Of a DNA stretch of 64,000 bases, positions 27,632 to 38,445 are shown piece by piece. The DNA is taken from the NCBI GenBank assembly GCA_020809425.1, contig JAGGDC010000004.1, positions 186,001 to 250,000 on the forward strand, given 5' to 3'. The translations under genes were made by a program, and so were the position numbers. Each line of letters opens with the position of its first letter. Position 1 is the stretch's first letter. Source of the stretch: Candidatus Synoicihabitans palmerolidicus. Its GTDB lineage: Bacteria; Verrucomicrobiota; Verrucomicrobiia; Opitutales; Opitutaceae. Under the pieces are notes generated by a model, which saw nothing but the letters and a program-made list of their open reading frames with translations, made no database searches and was not told where the DNA came from.

Positions 27632-30486
27632 TTGGTTGAAAGTCTGCTGGCACAGCACCCAAGCCTGCAGCGCGGAAGTACTGGCATCATTTTGTGGACC
27701 TCGTGGCTCCTGCTCTGATTGCTCGCCGCGATCCAACTTTTCATACTCAACTCGCGCGAACTCGCGCTACCCGACTTCCTCTTTCGTGAGGTTGAATCCC
27801 GCGCCAAATCCGCCGGTCTCGGCATCGAGTTTGGCAGCGCTTCGTTTGACCCCAGCGGTCGAATTCTCCTGCGCAATGTGCGCCTGTCCTTGAGTTCATT
27901 CGACGAGCCCATACTCCGCGCCGAGTCCATTCACCTCGAGATCGATCCGTGGTCATTGTGGATGCGAGAACTAAAGACTCGCAGCGTCCGCATCAGCGGT
28001 GCCGACCTCCTGATCCCTGCCATGCTTTCCCCCAGCGGCACCACCGTTCCCCTCGTCAGTAACCTCGACCCCACCTTCAGACCAGGCAGCTCTGCCCGCC
28101 ACGTGGCCATCGATCACCTCACCACTCAGGTTGGCCCCATTCCTCTCGATCTTCACGGGGAGTTTGTACTCCCCCTTCCGAGCAAGACCGAACAACGCCC
28201 TCTCGACCAACTGCTCAAGTCCATCGCCCGAAACTACGTCAACGCCTGCCGAACCGTCAGTTCAATCCTGCCCCGTATTCCGCCGCTCGAAGACCCTTAT
28301 TTACATGTGCGCCTTATTCCGCACGAAGCGCACAGTGCCGACCTTGAGCTCGCGTTCTCCGTCCGTCGCGCGAATTCCCCTCCCATTCCTGGTCACTCTT
28401 CACCGGCCATTGTTTAAGACCTGCAACTGACTACGACACTATCCCTGGGCGGTGCCGCCCGTCTCACTTCTGTTTCCGTCCAATGCGCGTCCCTCAACCT
28501 GCCTTCGTCCGCCGAAGTTGTCGGACTTCAAGCCAAACTGGACGTCCTGATCGCCCTCGCCGACCGCCGCTTCGAACCACGCCTCGTCGATCTCACCGCC
28601 CACCAAGTCCGTATTGAGGAATTCACGCGCCAGCATCTCTCGACTCGGGCCACGCTCGCCACCCTGCCTCAAATCCAAGCCTCCAGCTACGCCCAGTTTC
28701 TAGGCGAACCACTCACCGTCCAGGCCGATCTCGATGCCGTCACTCACGCCGGTCGGCTAAAAATCGAAACCGAAGTATCCCCTGAGCTGCTACGTCTGCT
28801 AAGCCATCGCCTTGACTTCGACATTCCATCGATTCTGAGCTGGGACGAGTCCCCCCGCCTCAGCGTCGACCTCAATCTCGGTCCTGACGGTCGCCCTCTG
28901 CGGGCTGAAGCTGCCTTCACCACCGGGCCCGTCATCGCACGACGCGTTCCCCTCGATGCCACCGCCGCCCGCGTCTTCTGGATTGGAACGCACCTCCTGC
29001 CGACGATATCCTCTTCGTTCACGGCACCAGTCGTACCACCGGAAGTTATTCCATGGATTTCAAATCCCTTGATTTCCGATTCCTCCTGCGCGGTCGCCTC
29101 GCCCCCGCCGATATCAACGGATGGTTTCGCGATTGGTGGCCCAATTTTTGGCAGTCCTTTCAATTCCCCTCCGCGCCTCCCAACGCCCGCGTTGAAGTCT
29201 CCGGTCGCTGGCAGGCCCCGCTGCTGACCCAGGTCTGAATTCAAGCCGAGGCACTCAATGGCGTCGCCAAGGACATTGCCCTCGATCGCATGCGCACTCG
29301 CCTTTTTGTGCGCCCGGGTTGGGCCGACATTCTGGAGTTCTACGCTGATCGACCTACGGGCGAAGTGCATGGTTCGTTCTCTCGATCGTGGAAACTTCCC
29401 TTCGGTCGTCGGTGGACTTCCTTCGAAGTTCATGCCGAAGGTGCCTCCGATCTCGATCCCGTCCCCAAACTCCTCGGCGACTTGGGTCAAATCATCATCG
29501 CCCCGTTTGAGTTCTCCATCCCCTCGGATTTGCGACTCGATGGTCGAATTGAACGGGAAGATTTCGGCGCCACGCCCTCCGCTAAATTTCTACTCTTTGG
29601 ACACAGCAGTTCGGATTGGAAGTTTCAAAATTTCCCTCTCACCGGCACCAACTTCCGCGCCGACTACACCGACGAACGCTTGCTGATCGCCCCATTTAGT
29701 GCCGGTGTCGCCCGCGGCGCCTTGGGCGGACGCATCGAGCTCAGCGGACCGGCCGAAGCCAAACGAGTCGCCTTCGATCTCAATATCGAACACGCTCATC
29801 TCGGCGAAAGCATTCGCACCGTCGAACTCTGGACCGCCGACCGAGCAGGCGAAGAAGCTCGGCCCGAAAGCGAATTCCCGCAACAGATCGCCGACGGATC
29901 ACTCAAGCTGTCTCTGTTCGCCGAAGGTCCAGCCAACAATCCCATGGGTTTCTGGGCAACGGCAGCGCCTCCATTGAAAATACCAATCTCGGGGAACTAA
30001 AACTGCTGGGTATTCTGTCGACCATGCTCGGTAGCTCATTGCTCAATTTCTCCAAGCTTCAGCTCGATAACGCCGTCGGTGATTTCGAACTGCGAAATGA
30101 CATCATCGATTGCGCTGAGGTTAAGGTTAACGGACAAAAAGGAGCTCTCGACGCTCACGGTCAGTATTTCCTCGATTCCAACAATCTCTCTTTCCTTGCC
30201 AAAGTTCGCCCGTTCGAGGGCACCAGACGCCTGCTCGATACCGTTCTCCCCCCTTTCCAGCGCGCTTGAAGTCAAACTAAGCGGCCAATTGAACGATCCC
30301 GAATGGACCTTCGTCTTTGGTCCCACCAATATTCTGAGATCCCTGACCGGGGAAAACAATCGCCCGCCCTCATCTTCCCCCGATCCCTCCCCGCTGTCAA
30401 ATACTCCCGTTCCGGACGAAATTTCGCCTTCAAAATCCGAGACCGAAACTGACCCAATTCCCAAACCACCGCTTTCTCCTAAGTAG
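27632..30486 (+). pseudogene. AsmA/TamB-like envelope protein, multiply broken
   Basis: A coding signal runs the whole length, with TM helix, then beta-rich AsmA-like repeats and a proline-rich C-terminus (GENNRPPSSSPDP). The TM helix (TGIILWTSWLLL then LLAAIQLFIL) is cut by TGA at 27716-27718. In-frame stops follow at 28415-28417 (TAA) and 29236-29238 (TGA, between LLTQV and IQAEALNG). Frameshifts lie near 28975, 29955 and 30265. AsmA-like proteins handle lipid or outer-membrane traffic. It follows the DUF4340 gene on the same strand and was probably part of that unit. The start (TTG 27632) is uncertain. Confidence 0.7.
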
Positions 30487-30561
30487 TTTCCCGGGTAGCT
30501 GATAGTCGGAAACGCAGTTGCCCACACTCTCTCCCATCCCAAACATGGGGTCTTCTCCCTA

Positions 30562-33500
30562 ATGGTTAGCCTGTCCAAACCGCCCAACGATGTTTGGCCA
30601 AAACGTGTTTGTATCGCTTTGTCGAGCTTGGTCGTGCTCGCCATGCTCGTGCCGCTCTTCGGCTGGATTTTTGAGCTACCCGACCTCATCGAGCTCCGCC
30701 AACACTCGGAACCGATCAAAGCCAATACCGTAGTTGCCACCCTTTTACTGGGGGTGGTGCTTCTCGCTCTCGAGCTCGATAATCGCCGCGTGGCTTGGTT
30801 GGCCGCCATTCCGGCTCTGGTTGGAGCCCTCTCCTTCGCACAGGACCTCACGGGCGAGGATCTCTACATCGACGAGCTGTCTTCACCTACTTCATCAGTG
30901 ACGCCAGCTCCACGCCGGGAAGAATGACTCAACCGATTGCCATCAGCTTGATGCTATCGGGACTAATCTTGGCGACCTTGGTCGTTCCTCGTCTCAGCCA
31001 GCGCCACACGTTAGTGCTCGCTCTCTTCGCCTCCGCGGTCCTTTCGCTGGGCTCAGCGACCCTGCTCGGTTACGCTCTCGACCTCAACTCCGTCTACCTC
31101 TGGGGCTTCGATACCGCCACGTCCCCGTTCGCAGCCACCGCCATTTCCTTGGTGGGCATTGCCATCCTGGCTCGCGCTTGGCGAGAACACACTTTGGCCG
31201 AGGTCGGAGCACCATCCTGGCTCCCTCTGCCCGTGGTCGTCGGCTCCGCCACCCTGACCGTTATTTTTTACTTGGGTCTGCAGGAACAAGAAATCGTTCG
31301 CCTCCACGAAGCCACTCGCAGAAGTGCCTACAATCTGAGCAGGTCGTTGGAAACGGTGATGCGAACCCAGAGCGAAGAACTCTACCGCTTCGGACGTGAA
31401 TGGTCCGACCCCGATAAAACCGCCGTCGTGCGCGGCGTCGAAGCCGAAAGTTTCCTCAAGGAAAACCCCGGCGGCCAAGTCATAGCCCTGGTCAGCCCCG
31501 ACGCCAAACACGTCTCCTTGGAAACTTATCCATTCCTCGGGAATGAACACCTCACCGGTTTGGTTCATAGCAACGAGCCTGCCCGTGTCGCGGCCATCGT
31601 CCGAGCCTTGGCCCCGCCTCGCGGACCATCGATTTCCAGCACCATTGATGTTCACGCCTACGGATCGGGCTACGCCATCTACGTGCCGCTGGAGCAAAAT
31701 AACCGGCTCTGGGGATTCCTCGCCACCGACTTCGCCTACAGCCGCGTGATCGAGCGTCTTATCGAGCGCGACGCTACGCTACGTACCGACTACCTCACAC
31801 GCGTCAGTATCACCGGGACTCCCATCTTCGACAATAGCGGCTTCCTTGGTTCCATGGACGACGTGTTGGATCAACGCGGCGGGGTCGACGTCGTCGAAAC
31901 CATCTTCGATCGCCGCATGCGTTTCACCATGGTGAGCACCGATGAGGCTTTCGTTCGTGATCGGCGCAACGTCCCCGAGAGGTCGCCCTCGCCGCCGGCT
32001 TCATCGTCACCTTGCTGCTCGGCCTGAGTGTCCACTTAGCCCGCACCGCTCTCACCTCACTGCGCACCGCCAAACTCTCCAGCAACCGCCTGGTCGCCGA
32101 AAACGAAGAACGGCGTCGAGTCGAAGCCATGTTGAAGGTGTCGGATGAACGTCTGCGCCTTGCCCTCGATTCCACCCAAATCGGTATCTTCGAATGGAGC
32201 CGGCCGTCCAATCAGCTCTACTACAGCCCCGGACTGTGGACCATGCTCGACTACGTCCCGGGCGAAATCGCCAACACCCCGGGCGCTTGGACCGCTCTCA
32301 TCCATCAGGATGATCTCGCTGGTTACAAGAAAGCCGTCGAACTGCAACTCGCCGGCGAAAAAACCTTCATCGCTCCGGAATACCGTCTTCGCACCGGCAA
32401 AGGAGACTGGCGATGGATCTACGCTCGCTCCAAAACCGTCGCCCGTGCCCCCAGCGGTGCACCGCAGCGCATCATTGGTACCCTCCAGGACATCACCGAC
32501 CGTAAGGCCGCCGAAGCCGCCCTGCGCGAATCCCAAGCAGCCACTCGTAAACTCTCCTTGGTCGCCGCTCGGACCGACAATTTGGTGATCATCACGTCGC
32601 CAGTCGGCACGGTCGAGTGGGTCAACGAAAGCTTCACCCGGGTCATGGAATACGATCTCGATGAGATCCACGGACTCACTCCAGATTCCTTCATAGGTGG
32701 ACCCGATACCAAACCACGCTCCATACGGCGTATTCGCGCCGCCATGTTTAAAGGCGTCGGCGTCACCACCGATATCGTCAACTACTCCAAATCCGGCCGG
32801 AAATACCACCTCCACTGGGAGGTCCAACCTGTCCGCAACGAACACGGGCAAGTCGAGACATTCATCGCCATCCTCACCGATATCACGACCCGCATCGAAA
32901 CCGAGACCGCCTTGCGCCGCGCCAAATTCGAAGCCGATAACGCATCCCGCGCAAGAGCGAGTTTCTCGCTTCCATGTCACACGAAATCCGCACGCCCATG
33001 AACGGCGTCATCGGGCATGACCAGTCTCTTGATGGATACGCGTCTCGACCCCCAAACAACGCGATTTCGTCAACACCATCCGGACTTCCGGAGAAGCTCT
33101 ACTCACCATCATCAACGACATCCTGGACTTCTCCAATATCGAATCCGGCAAGATGGAGGTGGAGCACCTGCCGTTCGATCTGGGCACGACCATCGAGGAG
33201 GCGCTCGACCTCTTCGCCATGCAGGCCGCCAGCAAGAACCTCGACCTCGCCTACCATGTCGCCGAAGACGTCCCGCCTTGGATCATGGGTGACATCACCC
33301 GCCTCCGCCAAGTGCTCGTCAATTTGGTCAACAACGCAGTGAAATTCACCGCCAGTGGTAGCATCACCATTCAAGTGCGCCGTAAGACCATGCCGCTGGT
33401 CCCCACCCGGGATAGTCGGCTCATGCTCGAATTCACCGTCCGCGACACCGGAATCGGGATCCCTCAGGAGCGGATCAATCGCCTCTTCAAACCCTTCAGT

Positions 33501-34519
33501 CAGGGCGACTCATCAACCACCCGTCGCTTCGGCGGTACCGAACTGGATCTTGACATCTGTCACCGCCTTACCCCACTCATGGACTGGGGGGGGACACGTC
33601 GAAAGCACCCTCGGCGAAGGGTCCAGGTTTATCTTCACTGTACGCACGGAACCCGCCCATCCGATCAACGTCGACCCCCTGCCCCAAATCCCCCCCTCTC
33701 TCGTGCGAGGGCGCGTTCTCGGGATCGAGAACAACGACGTCGGCCAGCTTCGACTCGCCACATTCTTCAATGTCTTGGAAAATCGACTACACTGGTGCCC
33801 AGAGTTTTGATACTGCCTTGGCTGAAATCAAACAGGATCCCGCCCCCGCTTTGGTCCTACTGGATAACGACCTCCTCGGTGCTCCTGGTGGTGCCCAATT
33901 GCACACCATCATCGAACAGCAAAATATCCCCACCCTGCTGCTCCTCACTCCGGGGCTCCAAAACGACGCTTCCAACAAAACGTCGCTCCACTTCATCCCC
34001 ATCAACAAGCCGCTCAAGAGCAGCACGCTCCTCCGCGGAGTGCATTCCCTCTTCCGTAATCCCGACCACCCGCACGAAGTACCCGCCCCGTCCACGCAAC
34101 GCCGCATACTGGCTGAAGAGCTCCCGCTCGACGTGCTCTTGGTCGAGGATAATGCCGTCAATCAAAAGGTCGCCCTGCGCTTCCTCGACCGGCTCGGGTA
34201 CCGCGCCGATGCGGTTGGCAATGGACTCGAGGCCGTCGATGCTGTCGCCGCTCGGCGCTTTGATCTGGTGCTCATGGATTTGCAAATGCCCGAGATGGAC
34301 GGCTTTGAAGCTGCCCGCGAAATCCGACGCCGTTTCCCCGCCGAACATCAGCCCAAGATCATCGCTTTCACCGCCAATGTCCTGCAGGGCGACCGTGATA
34401 TTTGCCTCGCCGCAGGGATGGATGACTACATCACCAAACCGGTGAAACTCCACGAATTGAGCGTAGTCATTCGTCGCCAATTCACCACCAAGACGGAGCC
34501 GTCCTCACTGCCGAATTAG
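30562..34519 (+). pseudogene. Hybrid sensor histidine kinase/response regulator, multiply frameshifted
   Basis: Reading across frames gives an N-terminal multi-TM sensor (30562-31290), a CHASE-like extracellular domain (31290-31980), two PAS domains (32130-32510 and 32530-32920), a HisKA box with [10 protein letters not shown] (His near 32977), an HATPase domain (33200-33620), a degenerate receiver (33710-34060) and an intact receiver (34130-34480; DVLLVEDNAVNQ, LVLMDLQMPEMDG, ITKPV). Frame changes occur near 30890, 31975, 32950, 33015, 33055, 33590 (a G8 run) and 33785. The ATP-lid motif GGTGLGLAI reads GGTELDLDI, which would harm nucleotide binding. Confidence 0.82.
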
Positions 34520-34638
34520 CCGCCACGCCGCTCCCCTCCGGACTCGCAAGCTGCTCGGTTCATCCACCTCGGCAGGAATTCCCTCCCTATCCTTTTTTTG
34601 AAAGAAATCAGCCACGGTTAGTCAACGTATATCATTGA

Positions 34639-34666
34639 TTGTTTTCCGTTAAGCAATCACTATAGT
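34639..34666 (+). promoter_or_regulatory. Candidate sigma70-type promoter upstream of the LacI pseudogene
   Basis: TTGTTT (34639-34644) and TATAGT (34661-34666) are separated by 16 bp inside the most AT-rich stretch of the neighbourhood (34590-34680). The ATG of the regulator at 34730 lies 64 bp downstream. The region also contains overlapping short repeats (ATTGATTG, GCAATCAC), possibly an autoregulatory operator. This rests on pattern only. Confidence 0.4.
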
Positions 34667-34729
34667 ATCTCAACCCCTTACGCTTCCAGAATCTGGTTTT
34701 CTTCGCCTCCTCCCTTGTATCCCCAATTC

Positions 34730-35827
34730 ATGCGACGTCACTCCAACACCCCGTCCCTTGGCCTCATAGCCGCCGAAGCCGGCGTTTCTCGCGCCGCCGT
34801 TTCCATGGCTCTCCGGAACCATCCCCGCATTCCCCAGCCCACCCGTGAGCGGATCCAATCCATCGCCAACAAGCTGGGCTGGAAGCCCAATCCCCTGCTC
34901 GCCGAAGCCATGAACGCGATCCGCGCAGGGCAACCCAGTGAGGGTCGCGTCACTCTCGGCGTGGATCAGCAGTGACTCCCGTCGTGACGGGTGGAGAGAC
35001 AGTCCGTTCAACGTCCGCTGCCACGCGGGAGCAGTCGCACGCGCGGAGAATGCCGGTTACCGCTTGGACCACTTCTGGCTCGGTGACGCTAATGGCAACG
35101 CAACCCGCCTGAGCGAGATTTTCTATTAATCGGGGCATCACCGGTATCATCGTGGGGCCGCTCCATGACCTCGGTCGCATCAATCTACAATGGGAACGAT
35201 TCGCCGCGGCCACCGTCGCCTACACCTTGCTTGAACCGCGTCTGCATCGCGCCAGCGATAACCACGTCGTCAGTTCCCGTGTTTCCGTTGCTCGCCTCCA
35301 CGCCGCCGGCCGAAGGCGCATCGGACTCGCCATGGCCGCCCGTCTGGACCACCGCGTCGCCGACTTCTGGACCGCCGGATACCTGCTTGAAACTTTCGAA
35401 GAGGGCCTCGCCGATCCTGAAATGCTCCACCGCCCTGCCGCCGAATTCATTCGATGGGTCCGTAGAGCCAAACCTGACGCCATCGTCTGCACCGATAAAC
35501 GAATTCCCGGCTGGCTCAAAACTGCTGGACTCAAAGTGCCCGAGGATATCGCTTACGCTTGCCTCGACTTATCCGACGACTCCGGCGACCTCGCGGGCAT
35601 CTATCAGGATGCCAGTTCCATGGGAGCCGCCGCCATTGATCTGGTCGCCGGCCAACTCCTGCGCCACGAACGGGGCCTCCCGTAAACGCCCAAAACCTCG
35701 ATCATCGATGGTCGATGGGGCCACCATGCCTCCCGAACGGGTCACCCCCGAATTGATCGAAAAATCCGAACGCCTCCTCTCTCAAACCGGCAGCACCCGT
35801 TCCGCCCGCCCGGTGACCTACGATTAA
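34730..35827 (+). pseudogene. LacI-family transcriptional regulator, frameshifted
   Basis: The N-terminal helix-turn-helix and hinge are intact (SLGLIAAEAGVSRAAVSMALRNHPRIPQPTRERIQSIANKLGW). The protein then breaks near 34965 after VTLGVD. The effector domain continues in other frames: GAVARAENAGYRLDHFWLGD, then after a stop at 35127 the main body (IIVGPLHDLGRINLQWERFAAA to AAIDLVAGQLLRHERGLP, to 35685) and a tail to 35827. At least three breaks are needed. The ligand is unknown and its target gene is not obvious. Confidence 0.75.
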
Positions 35828-36030
35828 ACCCAGAAAACGCAGTTCTCATCAGAATACGCATGTAACAAAGTTACGTAATCCAGTCGGGTAGTGGGTTTCA
35901 AACGTGCCCCCGCCGACTCTCCTGACGGGTGAACGAATCGATGCCTGCGACGGACCATAACCCGTTACAACTTCGCGCCCTTCGTTCCCTTGTATGTTCG
36001 AACCGATGTTAAGAACGAGCGAGGACGGAG

Positions 36031-36204
36031 CCGAATGCAGCCTCCGAGAATGGACCTTAGAGTTCGTCGCAGGAGGCTGCATTCGGCGCGAATGCACATG
36101 CGAGGTAAATGCCTTGAATGATGCTCGCCAGGGTGCGGTACAGACTGGCCGTCTGCACCGCACGGCAACCCAGAGGCCGATTTGTTACCCGAGGATTTAC
36201 CTCG
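36031..36204 (+). ncRNA. Candidate IS110 bridge RNA (structured leader)
   Basis: Two structures stand out. First, CCGAATGCAGCCTCC (36031-36045) pairs perfectly with GGAGGCTGCATTCGG (36072-36086), a 15-bp stem with a 26-base loop. Second, CGAGGTAAAT (36101-36110) pairs with ATTTACCTCG (36195-36204). It encloses a hairpin of GTGCGGT with ACCGCAC (36133-36139 and 36157-36163) extended by CAGAC/GTCTG. IS110-type recombinases (shown for IS621) use a bridge RNA with a 5' stem-loop and two guide loops from this position. Assignment here is by position and fold; guide sequences were not identified. Confidence 0.55.
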
Positions 36205-36280
36205 AACAGAAGCCCTGGGCCCGGGTTGCCGACCTGGTTGAACTCGAACCGCTGAGAGAGCCCTGAGCTCGTAGAACAAG

Positions 36281-37229
36281 ATGGAGCAAACCACCCCTGA
36301 AAATCAAATCACCTATGTTGGTGTGGATATCGCCAAAGATCGTCTCGACTACACCGTCGATGATACTCGCTGTGCCCACGTCGAGAACACCCACCGAGGC
36401 CACCGAGCCTTGATCAAGCACCTCCAGAGCCTGCCCAATGCCCGAGTCGTATGCCGAAGCGACTGGCGGCTATGAGCGTGCCATTGTCGCCGCATTGCTC
36501 TTGGCCCAGATCCAAGTCTGCGTGGTCAATCCAGGGCGTGTGCGCGCCTTTTCCCGCGCCGCTGGCTTGCTCGCCAAGACCGACCCACTCGACGCTCAAC
36601 TGTTGCGCCGCTTTGGGTTACAAATGAAGCCACGCCTGCACCGGGCCCTCGACGAAGCGGCCGCAACCTTGCGTGAGCTGCTCGACTATCGCCGGCAGAT
36701 CAATGATCAACTCGTCGCCACAGGCAACCGGTGCGAGTTGGCCGGACGCATTTTGCGTGAACGCCTTGAGCCCCTGCGTACGTTTTTAGCCACCGAGCTC
36801 GAACAAACCGATGCGCTGATTAAAACGCACATCCACGAGGACGACAGTCTACGCACCAAAGCCGCTCGACTGCGCGAACTCCAAGGCGCAGGACCCGTGC
36901 TCGCGGCCACCCTGCTCGCCTACGTGCCTGAACTCGGAAAGATCGAATCGGGCCAACTCGCCGCTCTGATCGGTGTGGCCCTGTTCGCCCACGACAGCGG
37001 GCGGCGACATCGTTGCCGACATGTGCGCGGCGGGCGTCATTCCGTGCGCCAGGTCCTCTACATGGCGGCGGTCTCTGCCATCCGATGTAACCCTGTCATG
37101 CGCGCGTTCTATCGACGCCTCGTTGAGGCTGGGCAACTGAAGAAAATAGCCCTTATCGCGGTCATGCGCCAAATGCTACATGCCCTCAATCTATTGGCCG
37201 CTAATCCCAACTTTGTCCTTGTTCGCTAA
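36281..37229 (+). pseudogene. IS110-family DEDD transposase, single frameshift
   Basis: The N-terminal DEDD part has YVGVDIAKDRLDY (Asp), the Glu in EATGGYERAIV and TDPLDAQLL (two Asp). The C-terminal Tnp_20 part has LQGAGPVLAATLLAYVPELG and the catalytic-Ser region LFAHDSGRRHR. One extra C near 36454 (GTATGCCGAAGCG, where GTATGCGAAGCG would read VVCEATGG) splits the gene into 36281-36475 and 36438-37229. Everything else is complete, so this is a recent inactivation or a sequencing error. Confidence 0.85.
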
Positions 37230-37267
37230 CACCGCTGCTTCTGTAACATCCCACTTCTGAATTTAGG

Positions 37268-38428
37268 TTAAACCAAGCTGCGCTGTTCGCCTGGATCAGC
37301 CTGCAAATCGAATTCCAACCAAGGAGATCCGTCCGCCCGACGGATCTCTTTGTGTTTCATCGAACGTCGCCCGCTCCACACTCGGTCACATTGGTCCGGC
37401 AACTTCACCACACTGGGCATCGAAATCGGCGCCCATTCACGTTCACTTTCCCATTTCCGCCCCTCACTCCAAGCCAACGTCATCGCCCCCATATCCAACA
37501 ACGATACCGGCCCATCACTAATGCTTCCTGCCTCCTCATGCGGCGCTCCGCGCACCATCAACGGCACCCGTACGCTTTCTTCGTAGGGCCACCCTTTTCT
37601 AAAAAGTCCGTGCGCTCCATGCATATCTCCGTGTACCGAGGTAACCACTACCACCGTGGTCTTCCCCATCCCGCGCACCAATCGCCCTATCGCTCGATCC
37701 GTCGCCGCGATGTGTGTGTAATACCCGGCCAACTCCGCCGCGGCCCGAGGCCAAACTTCAACCGGTACGTTGTCCGGTCGCCGTAGATTCGCCGAGTTCA
37801 CGCGTTCGATCTCCTCCGGCACCGCCGCTCCATACGGCGGATGCGGCGCCTCAATACTCACCACCGCAAACCAGGGCACCTGCTCACGCGTCTGCACCCA
37901 ATCAATCGCCGTATCCGCCAACACATCACTTTGGTAACCTTTTACCCGCATCGGCTCTGGATATCGCGTGCCATGCAACCAGGGGTCGTGGAGTAAAAAT
38001 CCACTTTCGAAACCTTCCCAATACTCGAACCCGCCCCGCGCTGCCTCCGCCACTACCATTCGGGCATGCGCCTCCCCCACCAACGGCGCCTGCGGATCAC
38101 GTTTCGCCAAATGCCACTTTCCAAACCACGCGGTATCATACCCGCGCGTAGTCATGCGGTGCGCGATGGTTTCACTCCGCGTCGGCAATGGATCAAAATA
38201 ATCGCAGACTCCATTCTCCGGGGAAGGCACGCCCGTCAACATCGCAGCCCGCGCAAACGGTCCAAAGGGATGCGGCGTCGTCGCCTGTCGATAGACGAGT
38301 CCTTCCGTCGCCAACTGATCCAAATTCGGAGTGCACGCCTGCTTATCTCCGCCGCCGCCCCACGCCGATGCCCGCCACTGCGTGGTCACGACCCACAAAA
38401 TATTCGGCACCTCCTCCATTCGGCTCAA
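37268..38428 (-). CDS. Sulfatase-family protein lacking the canonical nucleophile
   Basis: The 386-residue protein has the sulfatase layout: start NILWVVTTQWR, TPNLDQLATEGLVYRQA, GYDTAWFGKWHLAKRD and SVHGDMHGAHGLFRKGWPYEESVRVPLMVRG. Three usual catalytic positions differ. The first metal-ligand motif TDQxR reads TTQWR. The formylglycine motif C/S-x-P-x-R reads PFGPFAR (residues 54-60) with no Cys or Ser at the nucleophile position. SDHGD reads SVHGD. The frame is open, so either a divergent non-sulfatase branch or a decayed enzyme. There is no signal peptide. It lies downstream of the two membrane-protein genes on the same strand. Confidence 0.8.
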   Translation of the reverse strand: MSRMEEVPNILWVVTTQWRASAWGGGGDKQACTPNLDQLATEGLVYRQATTPHPFGPFARAAMLTGVPSPENGVCDYFDPLPTRSETIAHRMTTRGYDTAWFGKWHLAKRDPQAPLVGEAHARMVVAEAARGGFEYWEGFESGFLLHDPWLHGTRYPEPMRVKGYQSDVLADTAIDWVQTREQVPWFAVVSIEAPHPPYGAAVPEEIERVNSANLRRPDNVPVEVWPRAAAELAGYYTHIAATDRAIGRLVRGMGKTTVVVVTSVHGDMHGAHGLFRKGWPYEESVRVPLMVRGAPHEEAGSISDGPVSLLDMGAMTLAWSEGRKWESEREWAPISMPSVVKLPDQCDRVWSGRRSMKHKEIRRADGSPWLEFDLQADPGEQRSLV

Positions 38429-38445
38429 TTTTACTTAACCTTACT

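Larger units (their letters stand above)
35990..37262 (+). mobile_element. IS110-family element (ends unresolved)
   Basis: A DEDD recombinase gene (36281-37229) is preceded by a noncoding, strongly structured leader and followed by less than 40 bp before the sulfatase stop codon. IS110-group elements carry their noncoding RNA region upstream of the gene, as here. No terminal inverted repeats or duplications are expected in this family, so the ends are approximate. The 200 bp before 36031 hold no gene; they contain a short GTAAC-AAA-GTTAC hairpin at 35862-35874. Confidence 0.7.
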
